Of a DNA stretch of 64,000 bases, positions 9,267 through 19,279 are shown piece by piece (position 1 is the stretch's first letter; each line of letters starts with the position of its first letter). The DNA is from Pseudoalteromonas sp. R3 (lineage in GTDB: Bacteria; Pseudomonadota; Gammaproteobacteria; Enterobacterales; Alteromonadaceae). The notes beneath the pieces are model-generated. The model saw only the letters and a list, made by a program, of their open reading frames with translations, did not search any database and was not told the origin of the DNA. Location: assembly GCF_004014715.1 (NCBI RefSeq), contig NZ_CP034835.1:1550001-1614000 (forward strand), in the 5' to 3' direction. A program made the position numbers and the translations under genes.

Positions 9267-10640
9267 ATGATGTCAGAATCTACGGGCTCAGCGTCGCTTA
9301 ACTGGCGCACGCTCTTTGCGTTTATCGTGCCTTCCCTGATCGGGGTGTTTTTGTTTATGACACCTGTCGCAATCGGGGAAGCAATGACTATTCCTATCGC
9401 TGTTATGGCTAAGGCACTGCAAGGTTGGATAGCACCCTTCGCACAGGCCATGATAGTCGCCATAGTGTGTATCACCGGGGTGATGAGTGCATTTGTTGCG
9501 CTGGTTAAGCCAAGGCAGCTGCTAAAAAACCATTTATTCAGACACTTGTTTTCCGTGAGTCCAATCTGGCTGATTACTCGCCTTGCTGGTATGGCCTTTA
9601 TTCTGATGACCTACTTTAAAGTAGGGCCAGAAGCAATTCACTCTGCACATACGGGATCACTGGTGCTCAATGATTTATTACCTGTGCTGTTTTCTGTTTT
9701 TGTCTTAGCCGGTCTGCTACTGCCATTGTTGCTGAATTTTGGCCTGTTGGAACTGGTAGGTACTTTACTGACTAAAGTGATGCGTCCCTTGTTCGGCGTA
9801 CCCGGTCGAAGTGCTGTAAACTGCGTTGCATCCTGGCTGGGAGATGGCAGTGTGGGCATTTTGATGACATCTCGTCAGTACGAAGATAAGCACTATACAC
9901 AGAGAGAAGCTGCGATTATAGGTACAACTTTTTCAGCGGTTTCTATTACCTTCTGTCTGGTTGTGATTGGTCAGGTTAAATTGGAGCATTTGTTCGCGCC
10001 ATTTTACTTAACCGTATGTGCTGCGGGGATTGCTGCTGCGATTATTGTACCGCGTTTGCCGCCTCTGCGATGGAAAAAAGACTGTTATGTCGACGGCAGT
10101 GATGCCAACCCCGGTGCTGAGCTGGTGCCTGAAGGTAAAACGTTGTTTGGTCATGCGTTGGATGTTGCTCTTGCAAAAGCGGAAAAAGCACCGGGTGTAA
10201 AAGGGACATTGAAAGAAGGCGTGCACAATGCGCTGGACATGGTATTTGCTGTCTTACCTGTAGTCATGGCAGTCGGTACGTTTGCGCTCATCATTGCAGA
10301 ACATACGCCAGTGTTTCAGATCCTTGGTAAGCCGTTTGTGCCTTACCTCGAATTACTTCAGGTGCCCGAAGCTGCAAAAGCAGCTGAAACGATAGTGGTT
10401 GGTTTCGCGGATATGTTTATCCCGTCAATTTTGGCAGCAGGAAACATAGAAAGTGATGTGACACGCTTTATCGTGGCAGCATTGAGTGTGACTCAGCTGA
10501 TTTACATGTCTGAGGTAGGCGCGCTGTTGCTGGGCAGCAAAATACCGGTCAATTTGTTCGAGCTATTCTGTATTTTTATTCTGCGCACTCTGGTCACGCT
10601 ACCTGTGATTGCATTGATGGCGCATTGGTTGTTAGGTTAA
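9267..10640 (+). CDS. YjiH family membrane protein (nucleoside-recognition Gate domain)
   Basis: About 457 residues with roughly ten hydrophobic segments. It matches the YjiH family: an N-terminal membrane block, the first Gate half around SRQYEDKHYTQREAAIIGTTFSAVSITFC, a hydrophilic insert near 270-320, then a second Gate half. Substrate and role are unknown; transport is inferred from architecture. The start is uncertain: GTG 9255, ATG 9267 and ATG 9270 are in frame, none with a strong ribosome site; ATG 9267 was chosen. Confidence 0.83.
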   Translation: MMSESTGSASLNWRTLFAFIVPSLIGVFLFMTPVAIGEAMTIPIAVMAKALQGWIAPFAQAMIVAIVCITGVMSAFVALVKPRQLLKNHLFRHLFSVSPIWLITRLAGMAFILMTYFKVGPEAIHSAHTGSLVLNDLLPVLFSVFVLAGLLLPLLLNFGLLELVGTLLTKVMRPLFGVPGRSAVNCVASWLGDGSVGILMTSRQYEDKHYTQREAAIIGTTFSAVSITFCLVVIGQVKLEHLFAPFYLTVCAAGIAAAIIVPRLPPLRWKKDCYVDGSDANPGAELVPEGKTLFGHALDVALAKAEKAPGVKGTLKEGVHNALDMVFAVLPVVMAVGTFALIIAEHTPVFQILGKPFVPYLELLQVPEAAKAAETIVVGFADMFIPSILAAGNIESDVTRFIVAALSVTQLIYMSEVGALLLGSKIPVNLFELFCIFILRTLVTLPVIALMAHWLLG

Positions 10641-10670
10641 TCTCTGAGGTAGGGCAGGTGCGTGCCAGCC

Positions 10671-10847
10671 CTACTTTTCTTCCTCTTCTTCTTTCTTGGC
10701 CTCTGAGTCTGGCTTAGTTTGTTTATCTAGCTTGCCTTTGACATCAAATCGGGTCATATATTTCAACAGCATAATATTGCTGATAATGAACCCAAGTACC
10801 ATCACAATAATCAGTATTACGTGCCAGGTGGGTAAGGTATTTTCCAT
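10671..10847 (-). CDS. DUF2897 family small membrane protein
   Basis: A 58-residue gene running leftward, start CAT at 10845-10847, stop at 10671-10673. The protein begins MENTLPTWHVILIIVMVLG: a short N-terminus, one membrane helix (about 9-28), a KYMTRFDVKGKLDK juxtamembrane stretch and a tail of Glu and Lys. This layout matches DUF2897, short single-pass proteins of unknown function in gammaproteobacteria. GGAG lies about nine bases before the start. It converges on the YjiH-type gene, 30 bases away. Confidence 0.75.
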   Translation of the reverse strand: MENTLPTWHVILIIVMVLGFIISNIMLLKYMTRFDVKGKLDKQTKPDSEAKKEEEEEK

Positions 10848-11139
10848 CTTGACTTGCTCCCTATCACAGGGCCTTCATTGGACGTTCACTTCTATTGTAT
10901 ATCTTAATCGTTCATGACCTCAAGCCCAGAGCTGAGTAACTTAATCGACGACCCTGAGTCGTTCTATGGCACTGTGGATCGGTGCACAATGAGCATATCG
11001 ATTTTGGCTCATTGCGGATTTGTTTTCATATTAGGTAAAGTGATGTGATTCTTGAGATCAGCAGCAGCTTTTTCATGATGCAATTGGTATCATTCCGCTA
11101 ACAGCACTGCGACAATATCTATGGCATTAAGTGCACGAT

Positions 11140-12501
11140 ATGACAAATAAGGTGGTTAATTCTTTAATGGAGCATGTTTTAATTTGGCCGGCTCAGTACC
11201 CTCTGCTACTCAAGGGGCTGGTTGAAAACAATGGGGCTTTTATTCTGGATGCACTCGAGGCTTGGCCTGAGTGTGAAACCGTGACAGATCAGCAAGGTGT
11301 ACGTTCGTCGGTCTTACCGCCGTTGATGTATATTTTATGGCTGAAACCCCTGGAACCGTTCGAATCTTGTCGCTACCAGCATATTGATGACTACGATCAA
11401 GCACATCAGACATACTGCGATGACTTATTACTTCATATTGGCGCCGCGGGTATCAGTCAGGATGAGTTGATTGCTAAGTTATTAGGGGTATTCTCCCATT
11501 ATGCCGATATCAAGACACAGCTTACCTACCAGACTGAAACCACTCCCGCTTCGCTTTTATTGAGTAAGTCTTATACCCGCTCTTTGGGTGTATTATTGCA
11601 ATATGGTTTAACGTTAACGGCAGAGGAAGCGTGTGACTTATGGGACATTGCTGACCAGGAAATGCAATTGGACTTGGGTGGCATGCTCGAAGTGGTGCTA
11701 CAAGATAAGGTTGAGACTTTGCAACTGGCGGTTGAGCGTTTGCAGGGGGATGATACTTATGTAGGGCTGTTGAAGCATCTGTGCAGCGGTGAAGAGGTTG
11801 AGCGCTTGCTAGATCAGGCTTTGCTGGCCCATTTAATGTCTAAAAATGCTAAGCAATCTATCGCCCTGAAGCTGATTGAGCAAGGGGCAACTGGTCAGAG
11901 CAAAGACCCTGCAGGGAAATCTGCCATGATGTGGCTGGTCGAGCAGGGCTTTGTCAGTGCAGTTCAGGCATTGACTGAGTATCATTGTCACCAGTCTCTG
12001 GATGACTTAGGCCGGAATTTAATGCATTACGCGGTTATGTCCAATTCAACGGCGATGCTCGAATTGGTTGAGTCTATGAATGTAGACCCGAGACTGGCAG
12101 ATGTCACTGGCACGACTCCGTATCGCCTTGCCAATCAGGCACAGGCGGTTGCAGCAAAGAAGTTTTTGGAACAGCGTGGGATTATTGAACTGTCTTTTGC
12201 AGCAAAATATGAAAAAGTAGCACGCGTTTATAGCTTGTATGCACTGGTCGCAATTCTGATGCCCGTACAGTTAAACTTCTTCTTTAATGAGACACACAGC
12301 AATAAGCTTTCTGCAACGATTATGATCTCTAGCCTGACGTTGCTGTTTTTTGCCTTGGCTCGGTGGCAAAAACGCAGTCCACTCTACCCCCAGGATTCGT
12401 CTCCATGGAGTTTAATAGGGGTAAACGTACTCGCCTGGCTTAGCATGTCGCTCCAGGTGCTATTTAGTGTCGTGGTTTTAATTGCAGTGATGGGGAGTTA
12501 A
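11140..12501 (+). CDS. Ankyrin-repeat-like protein with C-terminal membrane segments
   Basis: A ~453-residue protein I cannot assign to a named family. The N-terminal ~350 residues are helical; weak ankyrin-like units are visible at about 258-335 (SKDPAGKSAMMWLVEQGFV, then DDLGRNLMHYAVMSNS, then VTGTTPYRLANQ). Two or three hydrophobic segments follow near 370-390, 395-412 and 430-452, so the helical part is probably cytoplasmic and membrane anchored. The start may be ATG 11140 or the in-frame GTG 11131; neither has a clear ribosome site. Function unknown. Confidence 0.65.
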   Translation: MTNKVVNSLMEHVLIWPAQYPLLLKGLVENNGAFILDALEAWPECETVTDQQGVRSSVLPPLMYILWLKPLEPFESCRYQHIDDYDQAHQTYCDDLLLHIGAAGISQDELIAKLLGVFSHYADIKTQLTYQTETTPASLLLSKSYTRSLGVLLQYGLTLTAEEACDLWDIADQEMQLDLGGMLEVVLQDKVETLQLAVERLQGDDTYVGLLKHLCSGEEVERLLDQALLAHLMSKNAKQSIALKLIEQGATGQSKDPAGKSAMMWLVEQGFVSAVQALTEYHCHQSLDDLGRNLMHYAVMSNSTAMLELVESMNVDPRLADVTGTTPYRLANQAQAVAAKKFLEQRGIIELSFAAKYEKVARVYSLYALVAILMPVQLNFFFNETHSNKLSATIMISSLTLLFFALARWQKRSPLYPQDSSPWSLIGVNVLAWLSMSLQVLFSVVVLIAVMGS

Positions 12502-12526
12502 AGCAGAACCGAGGCTCTGCTTTAAC
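12497..12526. terminator. Hairpin between convergent ankyrin gene and bamE
   Basis: Perfect 11-bp stem GTTAAAGCAGA (12497-12507) and TCTGCTTTAAC (12516-12526) around an 8-base loop, starting inside the ankyrin gene's stop codon region. No long T tract, so termination is inferred from position between converging genes. Confidence 0.5.
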
Positions 12527-12546
12527 TGAAACGCTGAAGACTAAGC

Positions 12547-12906
12547 TTATTCTGACAGTGGCGTATTGAAATCTGAAGGTTTATCAAAGTCTCCAGATAT
12601 ATCGCTCAGGTTATCATCTTTGAAATAAACAACTAACTCTCGGCGTTGCTCTGAGTCTCGGCCCAGATTGAACACATATGAGTAATGCCAGATCTCACTG
12701 TTAAATGCGTCTTTAGCCACCGGGGTGCCCAATACATATAAAACTTGCTCTTTTGTCATAGCGATTCTGAGCTTATCGACATCGGACTGTTCCAGGAAGT
12801 TACCCTGAGGGACGTTTATCCGGTATACCCAGCTGGAACAAGCGGATAGCATGGTCGTCGCAAGAATAATACTAAGCCAAACAAAAAGGCGCTTTTTTAA
12901 CTGCAT
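12547..12906 (-). CDS. bamE: Outer membrane assembly lipoprotein BamE (SmpA)
   Basis: A 119-residue lipoprotein with lipobox LSAC (Cys 23). The mature part contains the SmpA/OmlA fold: VYRINVPQGNFLEQSDVDKLRIAMTKEQVLYVLGTP, then HYSYVFNLG and RELVVYFKDDNL. BamE binds BamD and lipid in the BAM complex. It is encoded leftward, alone, converging with the ankyrin gene and divergent from the GIY-YIG gene. Confidence 0.95.
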   Translation of the reverse strand: MQLKKRLFVWLSIILATTMLSACSSWVYRINVPQGNFLEQSDVDKLRIAMTKEQVLYVLGTPVAKDAFNSEIWHYSYVFNLGRDSEQRRELVVYFKDDNLSDISGDFDKPSDFNTPLSE

Positions 12907-13030
12907 GTATGTGTATCCTTATTTTTGGTTGTATGAATGATACAGAATGGATAAAGAAGGTAAAGTAGAATTATTGGTAAGTTTCGACCATTCGCAGTTA
13001 AAATAGTTCCATTCGTTCTAATGAGTAGTT

Positions 13031-13345
13031 ATGGTCATGGGTAATGCACAGCCACCATGGTACCTGTATGTGATTGAAAATAGATTTGGCCACTGGTATA
13101 CCGGGATCACCAACGATGTGACAAAGCGCTTTTCGGCGCATGTTGCCGGTAAAGGGGCTAAAAGCTTGCGAGGAAAGGGGCCGCTTAAACTGGTATACAC
13201 GCTGGCTGTTGAAGATAAACGCGCTGCTGCCAGGCTGGAATGGAGGTTTAAGCGGTTATCAAAGGCTCGTAAAATCGCATTAGTTCAGGGTGCTGCCGAC
13301 ACTGACAATGCAGAAATAAAAGCGTTAATATGCGCCGAAACCTGA
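13031..13345 (+). CDS. GIY-YIG domain protein (YhbQ-like)
   Basis: A 104-residue single-domain GIY-YIG protein. The family signature appears as WYLYVIENRFGHWYTGITNDVTKRFSAH (about 10-37), with the tyrosines, Arg and the downstream Glu in RLEWRFKRLSKARK. Stand-alone members are putative endonucleases of unknown role. Its last 61 bases overlap the end of the convergent M28 peptidase gene, so both reading frames use the same DNA on opposite strands. Confidence 0.88.
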   Translation: MVMGNAQPPWYLYVIENRFGHWYTGITNDVTKRFSAHVAGKGAKSLRGKGPLKLVYTLAVEDKRAAARLEWRFKRLSKARKIALVQGAADTDNAEIKALICAET

Positions 13346-14175
13346 GTTAGCTTAGGGATGTCCACTTTATCAAACTGGTCCTTATATGTGTGATGCAGAG
13401 GATCTGTACCAACTCCAAAGTACGTAAAAGGGATCCCGACTTTATGAAAAGCGTAGTGGTCGCTGGCTCTTAACCAGTCAACTCGTGGCGTATCCAGGCG
13501 ACGTGACATACGCGTTGTGGATGTAAAGACCTGAGCACGTATCTCCTTGTTAAATGCCTGCGCAATATCTTTTGTGTATGCGCTTGCTTGTTTTGAAGCC
13601 AGAACATACAGACGATTTCTGCTATTAACTGCAAGCATGTCCAGGTTGATATTCAAAGCGACACGCTCGGGGTCAAGCGTTGCAGCAAAGAAGTGCGCCC
13701 CGTACAGGCCTTTTTCTTCCGCATCGGTTGCGACAAAAATAATTTCCCTGTGTCGTACTTGTGTCATCAACTGGCGCGCAATATCTATCATAACAACAAC
13801 CCCTGAGGCATTATCATTGGCACCAGGGTAGTAACGAGTTCCTTTGCTTCCCAAATGATCATAGTGCGCACTAATGACTAATGCCGCAGAACAGGGCGTC
13901 ACATTACATGGTAAGGTTGCGACAACATTGTGTCCGTAAGCAAGTTTTCCGAACCCATGGCGAAATCGGAACGACTGGTAATAGACATCTATTCCGGTTT
14001 CAACAAAGCGCGAATAGATGTAACGTGCACTTTTGTTGATGTCAGCATGGCCAGAACCCCGGCCCGCATATGCCTCACTGGTTAGTGTTCTCAGGTCGAC
14101 TTCAATTTTATTTGCAGCCTGTGCAACCGAAATAATGCAACTCAGCCACAGTAGGCTAATTCCTGGCAGTTGCAC
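13285..14175 (-). CDS. M28 family zinc aminopeptidase, exported
   Basis: A 296-residue peptidase with a signal peptide (1-20, ending SVAQA). All zinc/catalytic positions of M28 are visible: H104 in AHYDHLG, D121 in GANDNASG, the Glu pair at 153-154 in TDAEEKGLYGA, D179 in NLDML, and His 261/262 in TDPLHHTYKDQFD. It probably releases N-terminal residues from peptides in the periplasm or outside. Its start overlaps the upstream TPR lipoprotein by 20 bases, so the two are co-translated. Confidence 0.92.
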   Translation of the reverse strand: MQLPGISLLWLSCIISVAQAANKIEVDLRTLTSEAYAGRGSGHADINKSARYIYSRFVETGIDVYYQSFRFRHGFGKLAYGHNVVATLPCNVTPCSAALVISAHYDHLGSKGTRYYPGANDNASGVVVMIDIARQLMTQVRHREIIFVATDAEEKGLYGAHFFAATLDPERVALNINLDMLAVNSRNRLYVLASKQASAYTKDIAQAFNKEIRAQVFTSTTRMSRRLDTPRVDWLRASDHYAFHKVGIPFTYFGVGTDPLHHTYKDQFDKVDIPKLTQVSAHINAFISALSVSAAP

Positions 14176-15361
14176 TCAGCCACTCCAGTTTGTTGCGGTA
14201 ACGCTTTTTATCATGATTAAAATTGGCGTGATTCAGTGCTCGGTTTAAAAATGTTCTGCTCAGTTCCAACTCTCCCTGAATGTAATAGACTTTAGCTAAC
14301 CCAAAGTAACCCTCGTGTAGTGAACTGGATAACTTGTTTGCTGCGCGGTAGTGTCTCAGTGCCTTGTCATAGTCTTCATTTGCAAATGCCTCATCACCGA
14401 GTGCTATTTGGTAGTAAGGGTTATCTTTGCGTAAGGCATGGAGTTGAGCTCTGATATCCTTTGCTTGCTGCTGTCTGTCTGTCAGTTCATATAATAGAGC
14501 CAAATTACCCAGGGCTGTTTTATTTTCGCCATTGATCAGTAAAGCTTGCCGATAAAGCGCTTCGGCTTGGTTAACGTGATCATTGATACGAAATAGCACG
14601 GCTAAATTTCCCCACGCTGCGGAGTAGAGCGGATCGATCTCTATAGCGGCCTTAAAATAGCTATATGCCAAGTCCATTTCCTTATTTATCATATGCATCG
14701 CGCCTTTATTGCTGTAAAACATTGCGGTGATACGATCTTTGCTGATTTTAGAGGTTGCGAACTTCTGCGCACGGCTATTAGGGTCAAAATCGATAATTAC
14801 ACGTGCCGGGCGGGTGTATAAAACTTCACGGTGATCACTATTTTTTTTGGTATTCATGTTAGTTTGCGTTACGACCACATTTACATGGCCGGTCAATAAG
14901 CTGTAACCTTTTGTTTGAGCCCAGTATTCAGGGATATGAACACGCTGGAACTGGCCTTTAAAGCCTAAGTGCTCTGACAAGCTAAATGCCAGAATCGACA
15001 GAGAAAGGCAGTTTGCATTGAGGTCATAAAATGTCTCTGTCGCACTGAGGTTCGCACCACGCATATAAGACAAACTCGAATCGCCATTTTCTACCAGAAA
15101 CTGGAGCAGCTGATCTGCAACCTTGATATTGGAGCCATCATGTCGAGCTAGGTAGCGATCTAAAGTTGCCCGAATATTCGCATCCAATGCAAAGATGGAC
15201 TGCTGAGACTCAACTGAATGTTGTTTGAAAGGGGCGTTATCAAGAAGCTGCATTTCTATTTCTGGCTGGACCTGAGTCGATTCACATCCACTGAGTAACA
15301 AAGTGGAAACAGTCAGAATAGGGCAAAGATAACGTCGAGCGAAGCGCTTGAAACACAGCAT
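14156..15361 (-). CDS. Lipoprotein with transglutaminase-like domain and TPR repeats
   Basis: A 401-residue protein with lipobox LLSGC (Cys 26). Residues ~60-200 look like a transglutaminase/cysteine-protease core: C118 in NANCLSLS, H159 in GHVNVV and an Asp in IIDFDP (191/193), in the right order for a Cys-His-Asp triad. Residues ~210-375 form tandem tetratricopeptide units (YSAAWGNLAVLFRINDHVNQAEALYRQAL, then NKTALGNLALLYE). Exact function is unknown. It overlaps the M28 peptidase gene downstream, suggesting a joint cell-envelope role. Confidence 0.8.
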   Translation of the reverse strand: MLCFKRFARRYLCPILTVSTLLLSGCESTQVQPEIEMQLLDNAPFKQHSVESQQSIFALDANIRATLDRYLARHDGSNIKVADQLLQFLVENGDSSLSYMRGANLSATETFYDLNANCLSLSILAFSLSEHLGFKGQFQRVHIPEYWAQTKGYSLLTGHVNVVVTQTNMNTKKNSDHREVLYTRPARVIIDFDPNSRAQKFATSKISKDRITAMFYSNKGAMHMINKEMDLAYSYFKAAIEIDPLYSAAWGNLAVLFRINDHVNQAEALYRQALLINGENKTALGNLALLYELTDRQQQAKDIRAQLHALRKDNPYYQIALGDEAFANEDYDKALRHYRAANKLSSSLHEGYFGLAKVYYIQGELELSRTFLNRALNHANFNHDKKRYRNKLEWLSATARN

Positions 15362-15518
15362 AGGGGCATTCCTAAATTCTACAGCTTTCTTTCAGTGTAG
15401 CTATTTTGACCGGTTAAGGAAGCAAAAATTGTTACAATCCATTGCAGATGAATGAATGTGAGTACGCCCCAAAGGGCGAGCACAATAAAGTGCAAATAGG
15501 GTTCAGACAGAAGGGAAT

Positions 15519-15544
15519 AAGCGGCCAAACGCTGTCAGCCGCTT
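15519..15544 (-). terminator. Terminator-like hairpin after the chemoreceptor gene
   Basis: Stem AAGCGGC (15519-15525) and GCCGCTT (15538-15544) with a 12-base loop, nine bases past the chemoreceptor stop. On the minus strand only a short T-rich stretch follows, so strength is doubtful. Confidence 0.4.
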
Positions 15545-15552
15545 TGTTTGTA

Positions 15553-17460
15553 CTAGAAACTGGCAACCAGTTTATCGAGTGCTTTGGCCGAATTGGCCAG
15601 TTGCTGAATCGCTTGTTCTGTATCGAGTTGTTCACTCATTACGCCATCACTGATCACGCTGATCTGCTCGATACTGCGGCCAACATCCGCAACAACATTA
15701 CTTTGCTGCTCCGTTGCTGTGGCTATCAAGGTCGTCATGTCATTTATCTGATCTGCTGTTTCCGTGATGGTATTCATCAGCTCTACAGATGTTTGCATAT
15801 TGTCGACACTTTGTTGCGCTTGCTCAGAAGACAAAGCAATTTGTGTCACGATTGAATCAGACGCAGCTGTGAGCTCTTGAATGGTTGCCTGGATTTCATC
15901 CGTCGACTGAGAGGTCCTGCTTGCAAGCGCTCTAACTTCATCGGCAACGACAGCAAAACCCCGCCCGTGTTCACCAGCACGAGCTGACTCAATGGCTGCA
16001 TTGAGTGCCAGCAAGTTGGTTTGTTCTGATATGCCCCGAATTACATCTAGAATACTGGCGATTGACTGGGTCTTGCTGGCCAAAGTGGCCACTTGATCTG
16101 CCATTTGCTGAATATCCAGTGCAAGTTGGTGTAAAGTCCCCTGGCTTTGCTGCACACAGCTGTGGCTGTGTTTAGTGTGTTCGCGGCTTTCGTCGGTGAG
16201 TTTTGCGGTATTGTTAGCACTTCCGGCGATTTCTTGCACCGTGGCAGCCATCTGATTGATAGCTGCGGCCACAGACAAGGTCTGGGATTTTTGTTCATCC
16301 AGAGACGATGAGTTTTTCTTTGCCTGAGCAAAGACATGCTCACTGGCAACGCGTATATCACTACTTTCTTTTGCGACATTGCAAATAGCAGCTTCAATTT
16401 TTTCGATAAATTGATTAAACCCCTGACCCAGCGCTTGCAATTCTGGCTGCTCTGCATTGGGAACGCGATAATTCAGCTTTGCGTCACCGCTGCCAAGTTG
16501 ACGAAATACGTCGGCCATTTTCAGTAACGGCGCACTGAGGTTGCGTGCCATAAGCATACTGGCAATACATACCACAGCGACCACAATTAGCGCCCAGAAG
16601 ATAATTTGCCATTGTAACGAAGACACCTGAGCAAATACTTCGGCTTTAGGTACCTGTGCAATAACCAACAGCTCTGTGCCCTCGATAGGACTGGCTGCAA
16701 CCAATGAAGGAGCGCCATCGGCTTCCAAATCCAGTACCACAAAGTCGCGGCTATTACGCAACTGACCAGCAGCTGTTACGCCGTAAAGGTCCGCGAGCTT
16801 TGTTTTGGCGACTTTGCTGGCATCGGGGTGAAGTTGCACAACACCTTGTGATTTTTCAACTACAAACACAAATCCACTTTGTTCAATTTTCATATTTGCC
16901 AGCATGGTTTGCATCGCATCGATACTTTTTGCCAGGCCCGCCAAGCCAATGCCATTGGTCTGTTGATGATTGACGAACATCTTTACATCACCAGGTGCTT
17001 CCTGATAGATGCTGATGGAGTATTCTTCGCTACTTTGGGTAAACTGGAAAAACCAGCCATCTTGTTGTTGATTGAGTACCCGCAAGAACCCATTTTGATT
17101 CCAGTATTGTCGCGTTTCTCTGTTGGCCCAGGAAGCGGTGACCAACGCGTATTGATTTTGTACGCGGGTCAACTCCGTGAGCAAAACCTGCTCATCTAGT
17201 TGACCTTTATTGACCGAATCAAGCAAAAACTGATTGCTTGAAAGTTGCTTCGCCGCACTCTTAAGCTGGCCAATTTGTTGGCTAATCGACTTGTTGATGC
17301 TCTCAACCTTGCTGGGCAACTCAGATCCCAGCATGCGGGTTTCGATCATAGACTTGGCCTGATAGGTAGAAATAAAGCCGATCAGACAAGCGACAACAAC
17401 CGCGATTAAACTGCCCAGCAGAGTAATTCGTTGTGTAATTGTTAAACCAGTGTTATGCAT
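15553..17460 (-). CDS. Methyl-accepting chemotaxis protein
   Basis: About 635 residues. N-terminal membrane helix (about 9-29), a periplasmic Cache-type sensor region to ~270 ([34 protein letters not shown]), second membrane helix ~275-300, HAMP domain, then the signalling domain with the highly conserved hairpin tip ([33 protein letters not shown]). It should control CheA at the receptor array; the ligand cannot be read from sequence. Starts at ATG 17458-17460, with GTG nine bases upstream as an alternative. No che genes are nearby. Confidence 0.95.
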   Translation of the reverse strand: MHNTGLTITQRITLLGSLIAVVVACLIGFISTYQAKSMIETRMLGSELPSKVESINKSISQQIGQLKSAAKQLSSNQFLLDSVNKGQLDEQVLLTELTRVQNQYALVTASWANRETRQYWNQNGFLRVLNQQQDGWFFQFTQSSEEYSISIYQEAPGDVKMFVNHQQTNGIGLAGLAKSIDAMQTMLANMKIEQSGFVFVVEKSQGVVQLHPDASKVAKTKLADLYGVTAAGQLRNSRDFVVLDLEADGAPSLVAASPIEGTELLVIAQVPKAEVFAQVSSLQWQIIFWALIVVAVVCIASMLMARNLSAPLLKMADVFRQLGSGDAKLNYRVPNAEQPELQALGQGFNQFIEKIEAAICNVAKESSDIRVASEHVFAQAKKNSSSLDEQKSQTLSVAAAINQMAATVQEIAGSANNTAKLTDESREHTKHSHSCVQQSQGTLHQLALDIQQMADQVATLASKTQSIASILDVIRGISEQTNLLALNAAIESARAGEHGRGFAVVADEVRALASRTSQSTDEIQATIQELTAASDSIVTQIALSSEQAQQSVDNMQTSVELMNTITETADQINDMTTLIATATEQQSNVVADVGRSIEQISVISDGVMSEQLDTEQAIQQLANSAKALDKLVASF

Positions 17461-17566
17461 TAATCTCACTACTTTTTGATCCCGTGACTCATAATTTTAG
17501 CATGGTCAATAATTAACACCTATAGGTATAACGTTACTGTCATAATAGTGTCATGTTTTTAATAGC

Positions 17567-17594
17567 AAAAAAGCCCACTGCATCGCAGGTGGGC
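17567..17594 (-). terminator. Rho-independent terminator of ilvC
   Basis: On the minus strand a GCCCAC/GTGGGC stem with an inner TGC/GCA pairing is followed by six T. It lies about 85 bases past the ilvC stop. A second perfect inverted repeat, GGTAAAGCCTTTAA with its complement (17637-17669), lies nearer the stop and lacks a T tract. Confidence 0.8.
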
Positions 17595-17679
17595 CTTGGT
17601 TTCTAACAAGCGAACTAAAATGGCAAATTTGCTTGGGGTAAAGCCTTTAATTACTTTAAAGGCTTTACCTATCAGATGG

Positions 17680-19152
17680 TTATATTATTTTCTTCATCGC
17701 AGACATATAGCCGCGTAAGGTATTGCCAACCACTTCAACAGGGTGATTTCGTATAGCGGCATTGACGTTGATCAGCGTTTGGTTATCCACTTCATTAGAG
17801 CTTTGTGAAAGCCCTTTACCAATAACGTCTGTACCGATTTTCTCCATAAACGGTTTGAGTAACGGTAAGCAGGCATGGTTGTACAGATAGCAACCGTATT
17901 CCGCTGTGTCTGAAATGGTGCGGTTCATTTCGAATAGCTTTTTACGTGCTATGGTATTGGCAATTAAAGGCGTTTCATGCAGAGACTCATAATAGGCGGA
18001 CTCTTCGATAATACCGGCCGCTGTCATGGTTTCAAATGCCAGCTCTACACCCGCTTTGACCATAGCAACCATCAAAATACCATTGTCAAAAAACTCCTGC
18101 TCTGCAATTTCTTGCTCACAATTGGCTTGTTTTTCAAACGCCGTTTCGGCAGTCTCGGCACGCCAGCTTAGCAGTTTTGCATCGTCTTCATGCCAGTCTG
18201 CCATCATGCCCTGTGAAAACTCACCACTGATAATGTCATCCATATGTTTGTTGTATAGTGGGCGCATAATGGCCTTGAGCTCTTCGCTCAATTCAAATGC
18301 TTTGATTTTGCCCGGATTCGACAGGCGGTCCATCATATTAGTGATACCACCATGCTTAAGCGCCTCAGTGATCACCTCCCAGCCGTACTGGATGAGTTTT
18401 GAGGCATAACCAGGTTCAACACTTTGTTCAACCATTTTGTCAAAGCACAACAAAGAGCCAGTTTGTAGCATGCCGCACAAAATGGTTTGCTCGCCCATCA
18501 AATCTGACTTAACTTCAGCGATAAAAGATGAATGTAGTACACCCGCACGATGTCCGCCTGTGCCAGCTGCATAGGCTTTTGCCTGAGCCAGACCATGTCC
18601 CTGAGGGTCGTTTTCAGGGTGGACCGCGATAAGCGTTGGCACACCAAAACCACGCTTATACTCTTCTCGAACTTCAGTGCCAGGACATTTGGGAGCGACC
18701 ATGATAACAGTGATATCATCTCGGACCTGCATTCCCTCTTCGACGATATTAAAGCCATGAGAATACGCCAGTGTGGCGCCTTGCTTCATTAGCGGCATGA
18801 CAGCTTCGACAACCGCAGAATGCTGTTTGTCAGGGGTCAGGTTTAGTACCACATCAGCCTGTGGGATCAGGGTCTCATAGGTTCCGACCTCAAAGCCATT
18901 GTCGCTGGCGTTAAGGAATGACTGACGCTTTTCATCAATAGCTGATTGACGTAACGCATAGCTGACATCCAGACCAGAATCACGTAAGTTAAGACCCTGA
19001 TTAAGGCCCTGGGCGCCACAGCCGACGATCACCAGCTTTTTACCAAGCAGAACGTTCACGCCGTCCTCGAATTCTTTGGGATCCATAAAGTGGCATTGAG
19101 CCAGTTGGGCAAGCTGCTCTCGTAGTGGCAGTGAATTGAAATAGTTCGCCAT
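17680..19152 (-). CDS. ilvC: Ketol-acid reductoisomerase (class II)
   Basis: A 490-residue enzyme that isomerises and reduces acetolactate or acetohydroxybutyrate with NADPH in valine/isoleucine synthesis. The length and the duplicated C-terminal domain mark the long class II (enterobacterial-type) form. The N-terminal Rossmann loop [20 protein letters not shown] and the Mg2+/substrate-binding acidic residues ([22 protein letters not shown]) are present. Divergent from the adjacent ilvY, as in E. coli, where IlvY with the substrate activates ilvC. The other ilv genes are outside this window. Confidence 0.97.
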   Translation of the reverse strand: MANYFNSLPLREQLAQLAQCHFMDPKEFEDGVNVLLGKKLVIVGCGAQGLNQGLNLRDSGLDVSYALRQSAIDEKRQSFLNASDNGFEVGTYETLIPQADVVLNLTPDKQHSAVVEAVMPLMKQGATLAYSHGFNIVEEGMQVRDDITVIMVAPKCPGTEVREEYKRGFGVPTLIAVHPENDPQGHGLAQAKAYAAGTGGHRAGVLHSSFIAEVKSDLMGEQTILCGMLQTGSLLCFDKMVEQSVEPGYASKLIQYGWEVITEALKHGGITNMMDRLSNPGKIKAFELSEELKAIMRPLYNKHMDDIISGEFSQGMMADWHEDDAKLLSWRAETAETAFEKQANCEQEIAEQEFFDNGILMVAMVKAGVELAFETMTAAGIIEESAYYESLHETPLIANTIARKKLFEMNRTISDTAEYGCYLYNHACLPLLKPFMEKIGTDVIGKGLSQSSNEVDNQTLINVNAAIRNHPVEVVGNTLRGYMSAMKKII

Positions 19153-19279
19153 GATTTGTCCTGTTTGATTCTTCTGGAATAAGGTATAGGGTGTAGCCTA
19201 GTAGCAAGTTGAAGTTGCGTAAAATGATATATTTAAATTATTGTATTTCACATAATGAAACACTCCGAGTGTAATCACG
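19153..19279. promoter_or_regulatory. ilvC/ilvY divergent control region
   Basis: 127 bases between two divergent starts, with an AT-rich core around 19222-19260 and imperfect dyads such as TTATTGT...ACATAA near 19240-19257. By analogy with E. coli, the LysR-type IlvY should bind here. The exact operator cannot be fixed from sequence alone. Confidence 0.55.
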
